Origin: Hyphomicrobiales bacterium
GTDB lineage: Bacteria; Pseudomonadota; Alphaproteobacteria; Rhizobiales; Rhizobiaceae
Assembly (NCBI GenBank): GCA_900469615.1
Contig: UBYA01000002.1
Coordinates: forward strand, 124,001 to 188,000
Direction: 5' to 3'
DNA length: 64,000 bases
Shown: positions 27,364-36,300 of the stretch, piece after piece
How the letters are laid out: each line of letters starts with the position of its first letter
How positions within the stretch are numbered: position 1 is the stretch's first letter
Made by a program: the position numbers and the translations under genes
The notes under the pieces: generated by a model
Database searches by the model: none
What the model was told of the DNA's origin: nothing
What the model saw: only the letters and a program-made list of their open reading frames with translations

Positions 27364-28308
27364 ATGACGACAATTGCAGATGCGACGACACGCCATGCAA
27401 ATGGTAGACGCAAAGGCCTATCCGCCCGGCATGGCGAATGGATTGCCGGCTATCTCTTCGTGTTGCCCGAAGCGCTCGGCCTCTTCCTCTTTCTCGGCGT
27501 GCCGATGCTTCTGTCGCTGGTTTTGAGCGTATACGAGGTCAACGGCTTCGGCGGTTACAATTTCGTCGGCGCCAAGAACTATATTCGCATGTGGCACGAT
27601 CCCCTGTTCTGGAAAGGGGCGAGAGTGACTGCGCTTTATGCCCTCATGCTCGTGCCGTCGCTCTATGTCACGGGCCTGGGGCTTGCGCTTCTCGTCCAGC
27701 AGACCAACCGCTTCAATGCGGTCATGCGCTCGATGTTCTTTGCGCCGAACATGGTCAGTCTCGTCGTCGTCGCGCTTGTCTGGCAATTCATGGTCATCGA
27801 CAAGATCGGCGTCGTCGGCCAGACCATGTCTAGCTTCGGCCTTCCTGCAATTTCGTTCCTCGGCGACCCGAACTTTGCCTTGATCACCGTCGTCCTCGTC
27901 AGCGTATGGTTCCTGATGGGCTTCTACATGCTGATCTTTCTGGGCGGCCTGCAGGATATTCCCAAGGAGTATTACGAGGCCGCGATGATCGATGGTGCGG
28001 GGCCGGTCGAACGCTTTCGATACATCACGCTGCCGCTTCTGAAGCCGACCAGCTTTTTCGTGTTCATGGTATCGATGGTTGCCGCCGTGGCCGGTGCACA
28101 GGCTTTCGACATCATCTATGTCATGACCAAGGGCGGCCCGGCCAATTCGACGGCTGTGCTCATCGTCTACATCTACCAGCAGGCTTTCTCGTTCGGAGCC
28201 TTCGGCTATGCGGCTGCGATGTCGTCGGTCCTCGTCGTCGCGCTCATGGTCGTCACCGCGATATTCTTTGGTGTGACGCGCGGAGGGCGGTTCGATCATG
28301 CGGAATGA
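27364..28308 (+). CDS. Sugar ABC transporter permease, CUT1 (MalF-like)
   Basis: This 314-residue permease has six hydrophobic segments and the coupling loop IPKEYYEAAMIDGAGPVERF. The motif MTKGGPANSTAVLIVYIYQQ precedes the last helix. The polar N-terminal ~28 residues are cytoplasmic. ATG 27364 follows GGGGCGAAA. The gene end overlaps the next permease start by 11 bp. No ATPase gene is present in this cluster. Confidence 0.9.
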   Translation: MTTIADATTRHANGRRKGLSARHGEWIAGYLFVLPEALGLFLFLGVPMLLSLVLSVYEVNGFGGYNFVGAKNYIRMWHDPLFWKGARVTALYALMLVPSLYVTGLGLALLVQQTNRFNAVMRSMFFAPNMVSLVVVALVWQFMVIDKIGVVGQTMSSFGLPAISFLGDPNFALITVVLVSVWFLMGFYMLIFLGGLQDIPKEYYEAAMIDGAGPVERFRYITLPLLKPTSFFVFMVSMVAAVAGAQAFDIIYVMTKGGPANSTAVLIVYIYQQAFSFGAFGYAAAMSSVLVVALMVVTAIFFGVTRGGRFDHAE

Positions 28309-29146
28309 TCATTCACACGCCTATCTTGGCCGATCACAGATAACACTGGTGCGCTGCCTGTGGATGCTGATCGCCGCCATACTGGCCTTGATGACGCTCT
28401 TTCCCCTGCTCTGGATGGTGTCCATCGCATTCAAGCCGGCCGCAGAGTCGTTTTCATCGACGCTCATACCGCAATCGCCGACCTTTGATAATTTCATCTA
28501 TGTGCTGACCGGCGTTCCTTTCGTCCGATACATGCTCAACAGCTTCTTCGTCTCGGCGACCGTGACGATCGTGGCTCTCTTCTTCCATACCATGGCCGGT
28601 TATGCGCTTGCGCGGCTACGGTTTCCGGGCCGCGAGATCATCTTTCTTGCCATCTTTTCCACATTTCTCGTATCGCTACCCGTTGTGATCGTCCCGCTCT
28701 TCATCATCGTCAAAGCAATGGGCATGATCAATTCCTATGCGGGCCTGATCGTGCCGGCGATCTTCAATGCCTTCGGTATCTTCCTGCTGCGGCAATATTA
28801 CCTCTCGCTGCCGCGCGAAATCGAGGAAGCGGCGGTGATCGACGGTGCCGGCTATTGGCGCATCTACTGGAGCATCATTCTGCCCTTGAGCCGGCCGATC
28901 ATATCGGCGCTTGCCATCCTGTTTTTCCTGGCCAACTGGAATTCCTTCCTCTGGCCCTTGACCATTACGTCCAATCCCAACCTCTGGATGGTGCAGGTCG
29001 GCATCGCCAACTTTAAAAGCCAATATTCGGCGTCCTGGAACTACATGATGGCGGCCTCGACCATCGTCGCCATTCCCACGCTGATCCTCTTCGTGATTTT
29101 CCAACGGCAGATCATGGATTCGCTGAAGACCAGCGGCCTGAAATAG
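28298..29146 (+). CDS. Sugar ABC transporter permease, CUT1 (MalG-like)
   Basis: This 282-residue permease has six hydrophobic segments and the coupling loop LPREIEEAAVIDGAGYWRIY. The C-terminal QRQIMDSLKTSGLK is the standard MalG-type tail. It overlaps the MalF-like gene by 11 bp and is followed 28 bp later by the DUF2961 gene. It forms the channel heterodimer with the preceding product. Confidence 0.9.
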   Translation: MRNDHSHAYLGRSQITLVRCLWMLIAAILALMTLFPLLWMVSIAFKPAAESFSSTLIPQSPTFDNFIYVLTGVPFVRYMLNSFFVSATVTIVALFFHTMAGYALARLRFPGREIIFLAIFSTFLVSLPVVIVPLFIIVKAMGMINSYAGLIVPAIFNAFGIFLLRQYYLSLPREIEEAAVIDGAGYWRIYWSIILPLSRPIISALAILFFLANWNSFLWPLTITSNPNLWMVQVGIANFKSQYSASWNYMMAASTIVAIPTLILFVIFQRQIMDSLKTSGLK

Positions 29147-29174
29147 CCGTCTTCATTCAAGACAGGAGACCTTC

Positions 29175-30371
29175 ATGAGCAATCTCGGCCTTTCCCCCCT
29201 GCGTGGGCTGGCAAAACTGCGCGAGGCAAAAACGCACCGCTTTTCGAGCTACGACCGCACCGGCGGCAATGACGATCGCTTCCATATCGAGCCGGGCAAG
29301 ACCGAGATCATCGCCGAACATTCGGGCGCCGGCATCGTCACCCATATCTGGGCGACGCTTGCCTGCGAGAGCGAGAATTTCCTGCGCAAGATCGTGCTTC
29401 GCGGCTATTGGGATGGCGAGACCGAGCCGAGCATAGAGGCGCCGATCGGCGATTTCTTCGGCATGGGCCATGGCCGCACGGCGAACTACGCCAGCCTGCC
29501 CATGCAGGCAAGTCCGGAGGACGGCAAGGCATTCAACTGCTATTTTCCGATGCCCTTCGGCTCGCATATGAAGCTGACGATCACCAACGAGGCCGAACAG
29601 GATCTCCTGTTCTATTATTATGTCGATCTCGAACTGCACGAAAAGCTCGAAGAGGGCATGGGGCGCTTCCATGCGCAGTACCGCCAGTCGCGGCCGCAAG
29701 GGCTGAGCGATGCGGGCCTCACCAACGAGGAATATCTCTTCGGCGGCGAGAATGTCGACGGCAGGGAAAACTATACGATTCTGGAAGCCGAGGGCCGGGG
29801 TCATTATGTCGGCGTGCTCTATAGCGTCTATTCGCGGCGCCGCTCCGATGTGTGGGACTGGTACGGCGAGGGCGACGACATGATCTTCATCGATGGCGAG
29901 CCGGGGCTTTCTGTGCCCGATACGGTGCGCAAGCCCGATCCGCGCATCGGACCGAAGGCGGCGCTGATCGAGCCGCGCCCCGAATCCGCGCCCGGCGCCA
30001 ACGATGCCTGGCCGCCGACGCTGCATGGCACCGGCACGGAGGATTATTTCAACACGGCATGGTGCCCGACTCAGGAATATAGCGCTCCCTATCACGGCAT
30101 CATTGCCGGCGGCGGACCGAACTGGACCGAACCGGTGACGCTCTACCGCTGGCATATCGAGGATCCGGCCATTTTCCAGAAGCATATCCGCGTCACGATC
30201 GAGCACGGCCATGCCAACCGCCGGTCGGACGATATTTCCTCGGTGGCCTTCTGGTATCAGGCCGAGCCGCACAAGCCGTTCGGCGCATTTCCCGAAGTTG
30301 CCGAGCGCGTGCCGACCTTTCGGCGTCCGTTCAAGGAAATGGAGATCGCCGTCAGGAAGGCGAGGGGATGA
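29175..30371 (+). CDS. DUF2961 / glycoside hydrolase family 172 protein
   Basis: This 398-residue protein has no signal peptide. It carries the DUF2961 hallmarks: ITHIW-like strand VTHIWATLACE (residues ~55-65), WYGEGDDMIFIDGE (229-242) and GTGTEDYFNTAWC (285-297), with acidic residues suited to glycosidase chemistry. DUF2961 is now family GH172. Characterised members are alpha-D-fructofuranosidase/difructose-anhydride-forming enzymes and D-arabinofuranosidases. A GACAGGAG ribosome site precedes ATG 29175. It closes a LacI/CUT1 operon, so it likely splits an imported furanoside in the cytoplasm. Which sugar it acts on is not known. Confidence 0.85.
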   Translation: MSNLGLSPLRGLAKLREAKTHRFSSYDRTGGNDDRFHIEPGKTEIIAEHSGAGIVTHIWATLACESENFLRKIVLRGYWDGETEPSIEAPIGDFFGMGHGRTANYASLPMQASPEDGKAFNCYFPMPFGSHMKLTITNEAEQDLLFYYYVDLELHEKLEEGMGRFHAQYRQSRPQGLSDAGLTNEEYLFGGENVDGRENYTILEAEGRGHYVGVLYSVYSRRRSDVWDWYGEGDDMIFIDGEPGLSVPDTVRKPDPRIGPKAALIEPRPESAPGANDAWPPTLHGTGTEDYFNTAWCPTQEYSAPYHGIIAGGGPNWTEPVTLYRWHIEDPAIFQKHIRVTIEHGHANRRSDDISSVAFWYQAEPHKPFGAFPEVAERVPTFRRPFKEMEIAVRKARG

Positions 30372-30709
30372 GCGGCAGGCGAGGTCACATTGACCTATTC
30401 GGAAAGCTCGCCCCGACATAAGTCGGTTTGAACGATGCCAAAGCGCCGTCCCCTCATGGCGTTGCGGCGCCGGGACGTGTGCGATCCGCCCGATCGGGGC
30501 GAGTGGAATGGCCCCTGCGGTCTGGCGGCGTTTCTATCCTCCGCATGGATGAGATCCTGTGGATTCAATCTGAAAGCGGGATGCCCTCGTGCGAATGGAT
30601 GAATTGAAAAGCCACCGGAATAGGGCGCTTTATATATTGGGCGCGAGACGCAGGAGGGTGGTTTCTTTCGTTCGGCCCGGGTAACACAAGCGGGCGAGTT
30701 GTCGGTCTC
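30372..30709. other. Gene-free stretch between the GH172 gene and the glycosyltransferase gene
   Basis: No credible coding frame is seen. It contains AGGTCA-CAT-TGACCT (30382-30396), a small hairpin CCGAC-ATAA-GTCGG followed by TTTG (30413-30429) that may end the upstream operon weakly, and a CCCGATCGGG palindrome (30489-30498). An AT-rich patch near 30630-30640 may hold the promoter of the next gene. Confidence 0.5.
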
Positions 30710-31921
30710 ATGCGTCTCATCCTTGTCAATGATGTCTCGACCGTTCGCGGTGGCGCGACCAAGGTGGCGTTGCAATGTCTCGACGCCAGCAGGGATGCGG
30801 GCCTGACATGCGCCATACTGGTCGGCGATGATGGCGAGGGCCTGAAGCCGCGGTTTGCCGGCATCCGGACTGTCGCGCTCGGCGAGCGGCCTCTTCGGGA
30901 AGGTCCGACCGTCATCGACGTCTTTGCGAAAAACTACAACAGGCGCGCTTACGAGGCCATGGAGGGATTGCTTCGCGAGTCGCAGGAGGAAACCGTCGTG
31001 CATGTCCACGGCTGGTCGCAGATCCTGTCGCCGTCGATCTTCTACGCGCTTGCCAAGCATGAGGCCAAGGTCATCGTCACGGCGCATGATTTCTTTCTGA
31101 ACTGCCCGAACGGCGGGCTCATCAATTTCCACAGCGGCGATATCTGTCATATCAAGCCGCTGTCCGCCGCATGCCTGGCGACCAATTGCGACAAGCGCAA
31201 TTATTTTCACAAGCTCTGGCGTTTCCGCCGTGCCCTGACGCAGCGGGGTGTCGGCGAGGAGTTCTGGAGCCGCGTCGGCATCGTGCTGGCGCATGAAAAC
31301 ATGGAAGCGCATCTCCGCGCCGGTCCCCTGCGAAACTTCACGACGCTGCGCACGCCGACCGAACCGTTGACGCGAGGACCGGTGGCGGCATGGCGCAACC
31401 GCCGCACGGTTTTTCTCGGACGCATGTGCTGGGAGAAGGGCGTGCGCACGCTGGCGGACGCACTCAACAAGACGGGCAGGGCGGCCACGCTCATCGGACG
31501 CGGCCCATTGCTTGCGGAGATGCAGCGCGCGCTGCCGCATTGTTTCGTGCCCGGCTGGCTGAGCGATGAGGAGGTCGCAAGGCTTGCCGGCGAAGCGCGC
31601 GTTTTCGTCATGCCGTCCCGCATGCCGGAGCCTTACGGGCTGGTTGCGGCCGAAGCGCTGATGTCCGGAATTCCGGTCATCGTCAGCAGCAACGCACTGA
31701 TCGCAAAGGAAGTCGAGAGGAGCGGCGCCGGCCTGGTTTTCGACAGCGGCGATGCGGATTCTCTGGCGGGGAGACTGGCCGAGACCGATGACGACCATCT
31801 GATGCGAAGGCTGAGCGTAGGCGCATTTGCCCTCGGCAAACGCATCGCGCCGAGCAGAGCGGAATGGGAGCGCCGCATGGTGGATATCTATATGGGGCGG
31901 AGCGGCTTTTTCGCGCATTAG
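30710..31921 (+). CDS. Glycosyltransferase family 4-like protein
   Basis: This 403-residue GT-B glycosyltransferase has an N-terminal acceptor domain (VNDVSTVRGGATKVAL, VVHVHGWSQILS, VTAHDFFLNCPNGG). Its C-terminal nucleotide-sugar domain has TVFLGRMCWEKGVRTLADAL, VPGWLSDEEVARLAGEARVF and the EPYGLVAAEAL E-x7-E motif near residue 306. A Cys-containing patch (CPNGG, C-x-x at HICHIK, CLATNC) is typical of the subgroup that adds sugars to capsule or exopolysaccharide. No secretion signal is seen. Its stop codon runs into mosaic repeat C and an epimerase gene follows, suggesting a surface-polysaccharide pair. Confidence 0.85.
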   Translation: MRLILVNDVSTVRGGATKVALQCLDASRDAGLTCAILVGDDGEGLKPRFAGIRTVALGERPLREGPTVIDVFAKNYNRRAYEAMEGLLRESQEETVVHVHGWSQILSPSIFYALAKHEAKVIVTAHDFFLNCPNGGLINFHSGDICHIKPLSAACLATNCDKRNYFHKLWRFRRALTQRGVGEEFWSRVGIVLAHENMEAHLRAGPLRNFTTLRTPTEPLTRGPVAAWRNRRTVFLGRMCWEKGVRTLADALNKTGRAATLIGRGPLLAEMQRALPHCFVPGWLSDEEVARLAGEARVFVMPSRMPEPYGLVAAEALMSGIPVIVSSNALIAKEVERSGAGLVFDSGDADSLAGRLAETDDDHLMRRLSVGAFALGKRIAPSRAEWERRMVDIYMGRSGFFAH

Positions 31922-32021
31922 AGCAACTCCGGGAACTGTGCGCAGCAGCTTTCCGTCGGGCATCGCGTGCAAACAGAGAAAATAGAGCGGATCCGCGATT
32001 CCGTGAAACGCGGAACCGCTC
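31921..32021 (+). repeat. Rhizobial mosaic intergenic repeat, copy C
   Basis: GAGCAACTCCGGGAACTGTG, CGCAGCAGCTTTCCGTCG, an A-rich centre, then AGAGCGGATCCGCGATTCCG ... CGCGGAACCGCTCT. Same module order and strand as copy B. The preceding TAG stop overlaps its first base, as in copy A. Confidence 0.75.
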
Positions 32022-32040
32022 TGGCGGGGGAGGGTGGACC

Positions 32041-33030
32041 ATGGGACGTGCTTTGGTGACGGGCGGCTGTGGTTTCGTCGGCCGACATCTTGTCCGGCGA
32101 CTTCTTGCCGAAGGGCTCGATGTCGTTTGCGTCGATGCGCTTGTGGCTGGAACGGGCGCGCTTCACCCCGATCTGTGGCAGCGTCTGCCGCGTTCCCGTT
32201 TCGCCTTCCTTCAGGAGGATTGCCGCGCCTTTTTTGCACGTCCGCCGGAGCAATTCGACTATGTCTTTCATCTGGCAGCACTGGTCGGCGGCCGCGTGAC
32301 GCTGGAGACGCAATCGCTCGATGTCGCCGAGGACCTTGCGGTCGATGCGGCGCTATGGCAGTGGGCGACACGCGCAAGGCCGGGCGCGGTGATCTTCTTC
32401 AGTTCCAGCGCGGCCTATCCCGTATCGCTGCAAACCCTTGAAAATCATCGGCTGCTGTCGGAGGAGATGATCAACTTCGATGCCGCCGTCGGCGTGCCTG
32501 ATCTCAGCTATGGCTGGGCGAAGCTGACCGGCGAATATCTGATGAAGCTCTATGTCGAACGTTATGGCCGAAGGGCAATCGCCTACCGGCCATTCAGCGG
32601 CTACGGCGAGGATCAGGATGCCGCCTATCCCTTTCCGGCGATCTGTCGCCGCCTGCTTGCGGAAAAGGGCGCGGCGGAGGTCTTCGTTTGGGGGTCGGGC
32701 CGTCAGCGCCGTGATTTCATCCACATTTCCGATTGCATCGAGTTCATCTGGCGGACCAAGGAATTGCTTCCGGACGGCGCCAGCCTCAATCTTTCGACCG
32801 GCACGGCCACCTCTTTCATCGAACTGGCAGAGACCATCAGCCGGCAGATCGGTTGGCAGCCGGCCGTCGTCGGCCGGTCGAGCCATCCGGAGGGTGTTTT
32901 CTACCGCTGCGGGGATACGGCCATGCAACGTTCCTACGGGCTGACGCCGCAGGTCAGCCTGGAGGCGGGGATCGCGCGAACGCTGGAGCATCTGCGGGGC
33001 CTGCCTGCGGCCTATGCCCTGGCGATCTGA
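32041..33030 (+). CDS. NAD-dependent sugar epimerase/dehydratase (SDR, GDP-fucose-synthase-like)
   Basis: This 329-residue extended short-chain dehydrogenase has the cofactor motif TGGCGFVGRH (7-16), HLAALVGG, the active-site serines FFSSSAAYP, and catalytic Y157-x3-K161 (YGWAK). FRPFSGYGEDQD-like PFSGYGEDQD and RDFIHISDCIEFI mark the substrate domain. It acts on a nucleotide sugar (epimerisation or reduction). GGGGAGGGTGG precedes ATG 32041. An in-frame start upstream would run through the mosaic repeat and is rejected. It is probably linked to the glycosyltransferase before it. Confidence 0.88.
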   Translation: MGRALVTGGCGFVGRHLVRRLLAEGLDVVCVDALVAGTGALHPDLWQRLPRSRFAFLQEDCRAFFARPPEQFDYVFHLAALVGGRVTLETQSLDVAEDLAVDAALWQWATRARPGAVIFFSSSAAYPVSLQTLENHRLLSEEMINFDAAVGVPDLSYGWAKLTGEYLMKLYVERYGRRAIAYRPFSGYGEDQDAAYPFPAICRRLLAEKGAAEVFVWGSGRQRRDFIHISDCIEFIWRTKELLPDGASLNLSTGTATSFIELAETISRQIGWQPAVVGRSSHPEGVFYRCGDTAMQRSYGLTPQVSLEAGIARTLEHLRGLPAAYALAI

Positions 33031-33110
33031 ACATGAGCGATCGACACTCCCGCAGCTTGCGGCGAAACAAGCGCGCCTTTGCAGGCGAGCGTAGCAGTGG
33101 CTGCATAGCT

Positions 33111-33137
33111 GCATTGCACAAAATTTAGGTGCAATGC
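33111..33137. promoter_or_regulatory. Inverted repeat downstream of the epimerase gene
   Basis: GCATTGCAC and GTGCAATGC are perfect 9-bp arms around a 9-nt AT-rich loop. It lies between two convergent genes and upstream of a clear terminator. It may be an operator remnant, an RNA hairpin or a small-RNA feature. Confidence 0.35.
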
Positions 33138-33245
33138 GGCGAAAAAAGCGGCATAAAGCACACAGCTGATGCACATGGCGGCTTTCCTCCCAGTTCCGCC
33201 GCAGCAGCTGTTCCCCTCTGGAGGTTTTTGACCTTCACACCTTAT

Positions 33246-33280
33246 GGGCCGCGGTTTTCCGCTGGCCCTTTTTTCTTTTT
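33246..33280 (+). terminator. Intrinsic terminator
   Basis: GGGCC-GCGG, loop TTTT, CCGC-T-GGCCC (one bulged T), then a run of T with one C (TTTTTTCTTTTT). It is a strong rho-independent signal on the plus strand between the convergent epimerase and DUF3422 genes. It sits 216 bp after the epimerase stop, so an untranslated RNA may be transcribed up to it. Confidence 0.8.
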
Positions 33281-33296
33281 AATCACCGTGCCCGCT

Positions 33297-34505
33297 TTAC
33301 GATTCCGATTCGAGAGCATGCTTCACGCGCCACACGGCGATGATGACGGCACAGATGACGATCGGGATCGACACCAGCATGATCACAGGACTGAGGTGAT
33401 AGCCGGCGTGATCCAGCGCTTCAAACCCTGTCTTCAACAGGCTGAGCAGGTAATAGCTGATCGCGATGATCGAAAACCCCTCCACTGCCCTTTGTATCTT
33501 CACCTGCGTCGCTGCGCGATCGGCCATGGCCTGGATCTGAACCAGATTCTGATATTCGATTTCGACCTGAATGCGGGTTTGAAGAAGATCAATCAGATGC
33601 ATCGTCGCATGGGATAAGCGATCCAACCGCACGGCTGTCGCGGCGCATGTGCGTATTGCGGGCTTGAATCTCCGCGCGACGAATACTCCGAAGCGCTGGA
33701 AACCGTCGACATGTGCCTCGCGCAATTCGGCGATGCGTTCTTCGACAATCTGCGCATAGGCGGCTGTTGCGCCAAAACGATTTCGAGTTGCCGCCGCCGC
33801 CGAAATGATTTGAGACGACAGCCCCGTGATCTCGTCGAGCAGCGCCTTGTGCTCGGACGACGATGTGGCCAGATTTCGATCCGTCAGTTCGACGAGCTTT
33901 GAATCGAAGGCATCGAGCCGGGGTGCGAGCCGGCGCGCTTCGGGTAGTCCCAGGAGCGCCATGGACCGGTAGGTCTCGATTTCGTAGATCCGCCGCACCA
34001 TTCTTCCCAGCCGATATGCATTCAGCTCCTTGTTGAACAGGACGATGCGGCTCGTCTCGTCGGGGCGCACGCGGAAATCGGAGCAGATCTGGGCCGCTCC
34101 GCCGCCGATCGAAGATGCAGCGGTGTCGCCAAAGCCAAAAGCGCTCAGCGCCGGGCCGAGATCGGAAGGAGCAGGGCCCGCTATCAGAATGGACGTCCTG
34201 CAGACAAGGCTGGCGCCCGGCGCCCCGGCCAGTTCCTGTGCTTCCGAAAGCGACAGCCCGCCGTCGGGCCAGTCGGTGACGTCTTCGTCGAGTTCCCGGA
34301 CAGTGGTGATGGTGACGAACTCGGTGTGATATTCGACCTGGCTGCGGATCTTCTCGCCTTGCCCTTCGGCTGCGGCGACCACGGCCTGGGTTTTGTGCAG
34401 CCCCACGAACTCCTTCGGAAGAAGAGCGACGTGCTCGACGAATGCGGGACCGTTGAAATAGATTGACGGCCGGGCATGTAGTTCTGCATTGAAATCCGTA
34501 GACAC
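33297..34505 (-). CDS. DUF3422 family membrane-anchored protein
   Basis: This 402-residue protein matches DUF3422 by its N-terminal ELHARPSIYFNGPAFVEHVA and the long helical middle part. It ends in two hydrophobic helices (GFSIIAISYYLLSLLKTGFE and VIMLVSIPIVICAVIIAVW), leaving the large N-terminal part in the cytoplasm. It starts at GTG 34505, since the ELHARP motif must be near the start and AGG precedes the codon. The family is common in proteobacteria and has no established function. It is convergent with the epimerase gene and divergent from the DUF2325 gene. Confidence 0.85.
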   Translation of the reverse strand: MSTDFNAELHARPSIYFNGPAFVEHVALLPKEFVGLHKTQAVVAAAEGQGEKIRSQVEYHTEFVTITTVRELDEDVTDWPDGGLSLSEAQELAGAPGASLVCRTSILIAGPAPSDLGPALSAFGFGDTAASSIGGGAAQICSDFRVRPDETSRIVLFNKELNAYRLGRMVRRIYEIETYRSMALLGLPEARRLAPRLDAFDSKLVELTDRNLATSSSEHKALLDEITGLSSQIISAAAATRNRFGATAAYAQIVEERIAELREAHVDGFQRFGVFVARRFKPAIRTCAATAVRLDRLSHATMHLIDLLQTRIQVEIEYQNLVQIQAMADRAATQVKIQRAVEGFSIIAISYYLLSLLKTGFEALDHAGYHLSPVIMLVSIPIVICAVIIAVWRVKHALESES

Positions 34506-34846
34506 CTGCCTCGCCCCCCACGATTTTCAGCATCAGCTTGCTTTACCAACCGCACGATCGGTTTGCCAAGAATTTCGCGCGCTGCGACCCGATGTCGCCC
34601 GTGGATGCGGAAATGACGCATTGAGCGTCTTCCAGTCGAGCGATGGCAGCGACGGCCGCTTCGTCTGGTAATAACCGCGCAATGCGGGGTTCCGACAGGG
34701 CAAGGGAGGGGCCGCATCGGTTTCGACGAGGCCGAAGACGGTCCCGGCCGCGCGCACGAGGATCTCCGGCTGTCGCCGTATGACTTGCGCGATCGCCGGA
34801 CAAACAGTACCGTAATATTCATTCGAATATAACGCTGCTGTCGACC
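34506..34846. other. Divergent gap between DUF3422 and DUF2325 genes
   Basis: 341 bp. A minus-strand frame at 34533-34757 (GTG start, 74 codons) is open but has no recognised homology or ribosome site, and I do not call it. Near the right edge ATATAACGCTG (34826-34836 region) recurs before the LysR gene at about 36271, in both cases 10-25 bp before a start codon. It may be a -10 box. Confidence 0.45.
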
Positions 34847-36088
34847 ATGTCTCTTCTTCTGAATTACAAGCGCGCTCCCGGGTTGACGATCCCCGATCTC
34901 AATCCGCCGCAAAGTCTGGAAAAGGCCCTGAATTTGGATTCGGGGGCCAAGCAGCAGCGGTTGAAGACCTGGGATCTCTCGCCGATGTTTCATTGTTCGA
35001 TCGTCGGGACGTGCCTGACGACGGGCGAGCTGCGGCAGGTGCTGGCCAAGGTTGGCGACATCGACGTGAAGACGGCTTCGGATCACGCGCTGCACAGCCG
35101 AGGGGTCAGGGCGGCAGGTCAGCGCGACATCGCCGGAAAACTGCTGAACAAGGCTCTCGACAAGCGCCACGAACGGATCGTTAAGCGTTTCGCCGCGCTT
35201 GGAACCGCCGAGGAGATAAGGCAGCACTGGAATGCGGCGGTCGACGAGGGGGATATTTCAGGCGCCTATTGGGCGGCGATGAGCCATCCCATGAGCGATC
35301 GTACCCTCGTCCAGGCCATATTCGGCGAGGTGCATATGCTTTCGCATATCGTCGGCAGTTCGAGCCGGCTCGATCTTGCCCGGTTGCGCAAGCTTCAGAT
35401 CGACCTGGAGGCGAAGGACGAAAAGCTCGCGAAGCAGGAAGATCGCATTCGTAACGTCTCGGAGGAGCGAAACGGGCTGCTACAGCGCGTCGAGCAATTG
35501 GAGGCGAGCCTGGCCCGTGCGCGGGCGCTTGCGGTCGAGTCACGACCGGCTTCCGGCGATGCGGGAAAGGATATGGGCCTCCTTGGAAGGCTGGACAGTG
35601 CCCAGCAGCGGGCGGAGGAGCTTGGTATCCGCCTGGCTGCGATGGAGGCGAAGCTTTTTGAGGCCGAAAGACGGTCCTCGCAGTTCGCGGAGGAAAATCA
35701 GGCGCTGAAGCGCGAGCTCGATGTCGTGGCAAATCTGCTCGAGCCGGAGGATGGGCCGGCTGCCGTGGACACGATGACGGCGGCGGGTGGTTCCATTCTT
35801 TATGTGGGTGGGCGGCGCAATCTGTCGGAGCGCATCCGCGCGATCGGACGGAGCCGCGGCTTTGACGTGCTGTTCCATGATGGCGGGATGGAGGACAATC
35901 TGTCCCTTCTGCCGGCTCTGGTCGGCCAGGCGGCGTCCATCGTCTTTCCGGTCAATTGCATCAGCCATTCGGCCGCTGGCATCGTCAAGCGCCTGTGCCG
36001 CGAGAGTGGCAAACGCTATCTGCCATTGCGGTCAGCCAGCCTCGCGAGCTTCATGGCCGTCGTCGCAGAGATTGCGGCCGGCGGATAG
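34847..36088 (+). CDS. DUF2325 domain protein with coiled coil
   Basis: This 413-residue cytosolic protein has three parts. The N-terminal helical region (1-170) contains MFHCSIVGTCLTTGELRQVL. A long coiled coil follows (~180-300, e.g. DLEAKDEKLAKQEDRIRNVS). The C-terminal DUF2325 domain (316-410) shows SILYVGGRRNLSERIRAIG, FHDGGMEDNLSLLPALV, ASIVFPVNCISHSA and KRYLPLRSASLASF. DUF2325 is a small alpha/beta domain of unknown function. The pattern of conserved Gly, Asp and Cys suggests ligand or metal binding. No Shine-Dalgarno is clear before ATG 34847. Confidence 0.82.
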   Translation: MSLLLNYKRAPGLTIPDLNPPQSLEKALNLDSGAKQQRLKTWDLSPMFHCSIVGTCLTTGELRQVLAKVGDIDVKTASDHALHSRGVRAAGQRDIAGKLLNKALDKRHERIVKRFAALGTAEEIRQHWNAAVDEGDISGAYWAAMSHPMSDRTLVQAIFGEVHMLSHIVGSSSRLDLARLRKLQIDLEAKDEKLAKQEDRIRNVSEERNGLLQRVEQLEASLARARALAVESRPASGDAGKDMGLLGRLDSAQQRAEELGIRLAAMEAKLFEAERRSSQFAEENQALKRELDVVANLLEPEDGPAAVDTMTAAGGSILYVGGRRNLSERIRAIGRSRGFDVLFHDGGMEDNLSLLPALVGQAASIVFPVNCISHSAAGIVKRLCRESGKRYLPLRSASLASFMAVVAEIAAGG

Positions 36089-36300
36089 CGGCGCTGTATG
36101 TCCTGGTATTTTCGCCGGTTCGCGCGCCGGCCGACTTCCCTGTGCCGGTCGTTTGGCGGTGATTTCGCCATTGCCTCAATCGGCCGGCGGTGCGCCTGGA
36201 TCATCCTTGGGAGCGGGCAAGACCAGCCGCCAACGAAAGAGCTTGATCGGGTCATCGCTATATTCCATGAAATATAACGCTGACCCGACGAGGATTGCTT

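Noticed and set aside
34533-34757. Small minus-strand gene in the DUF3422/DUF2325 gap
   Set aside because: GTG start without a ribosome site, no homology visible, and other frames are equally open there.
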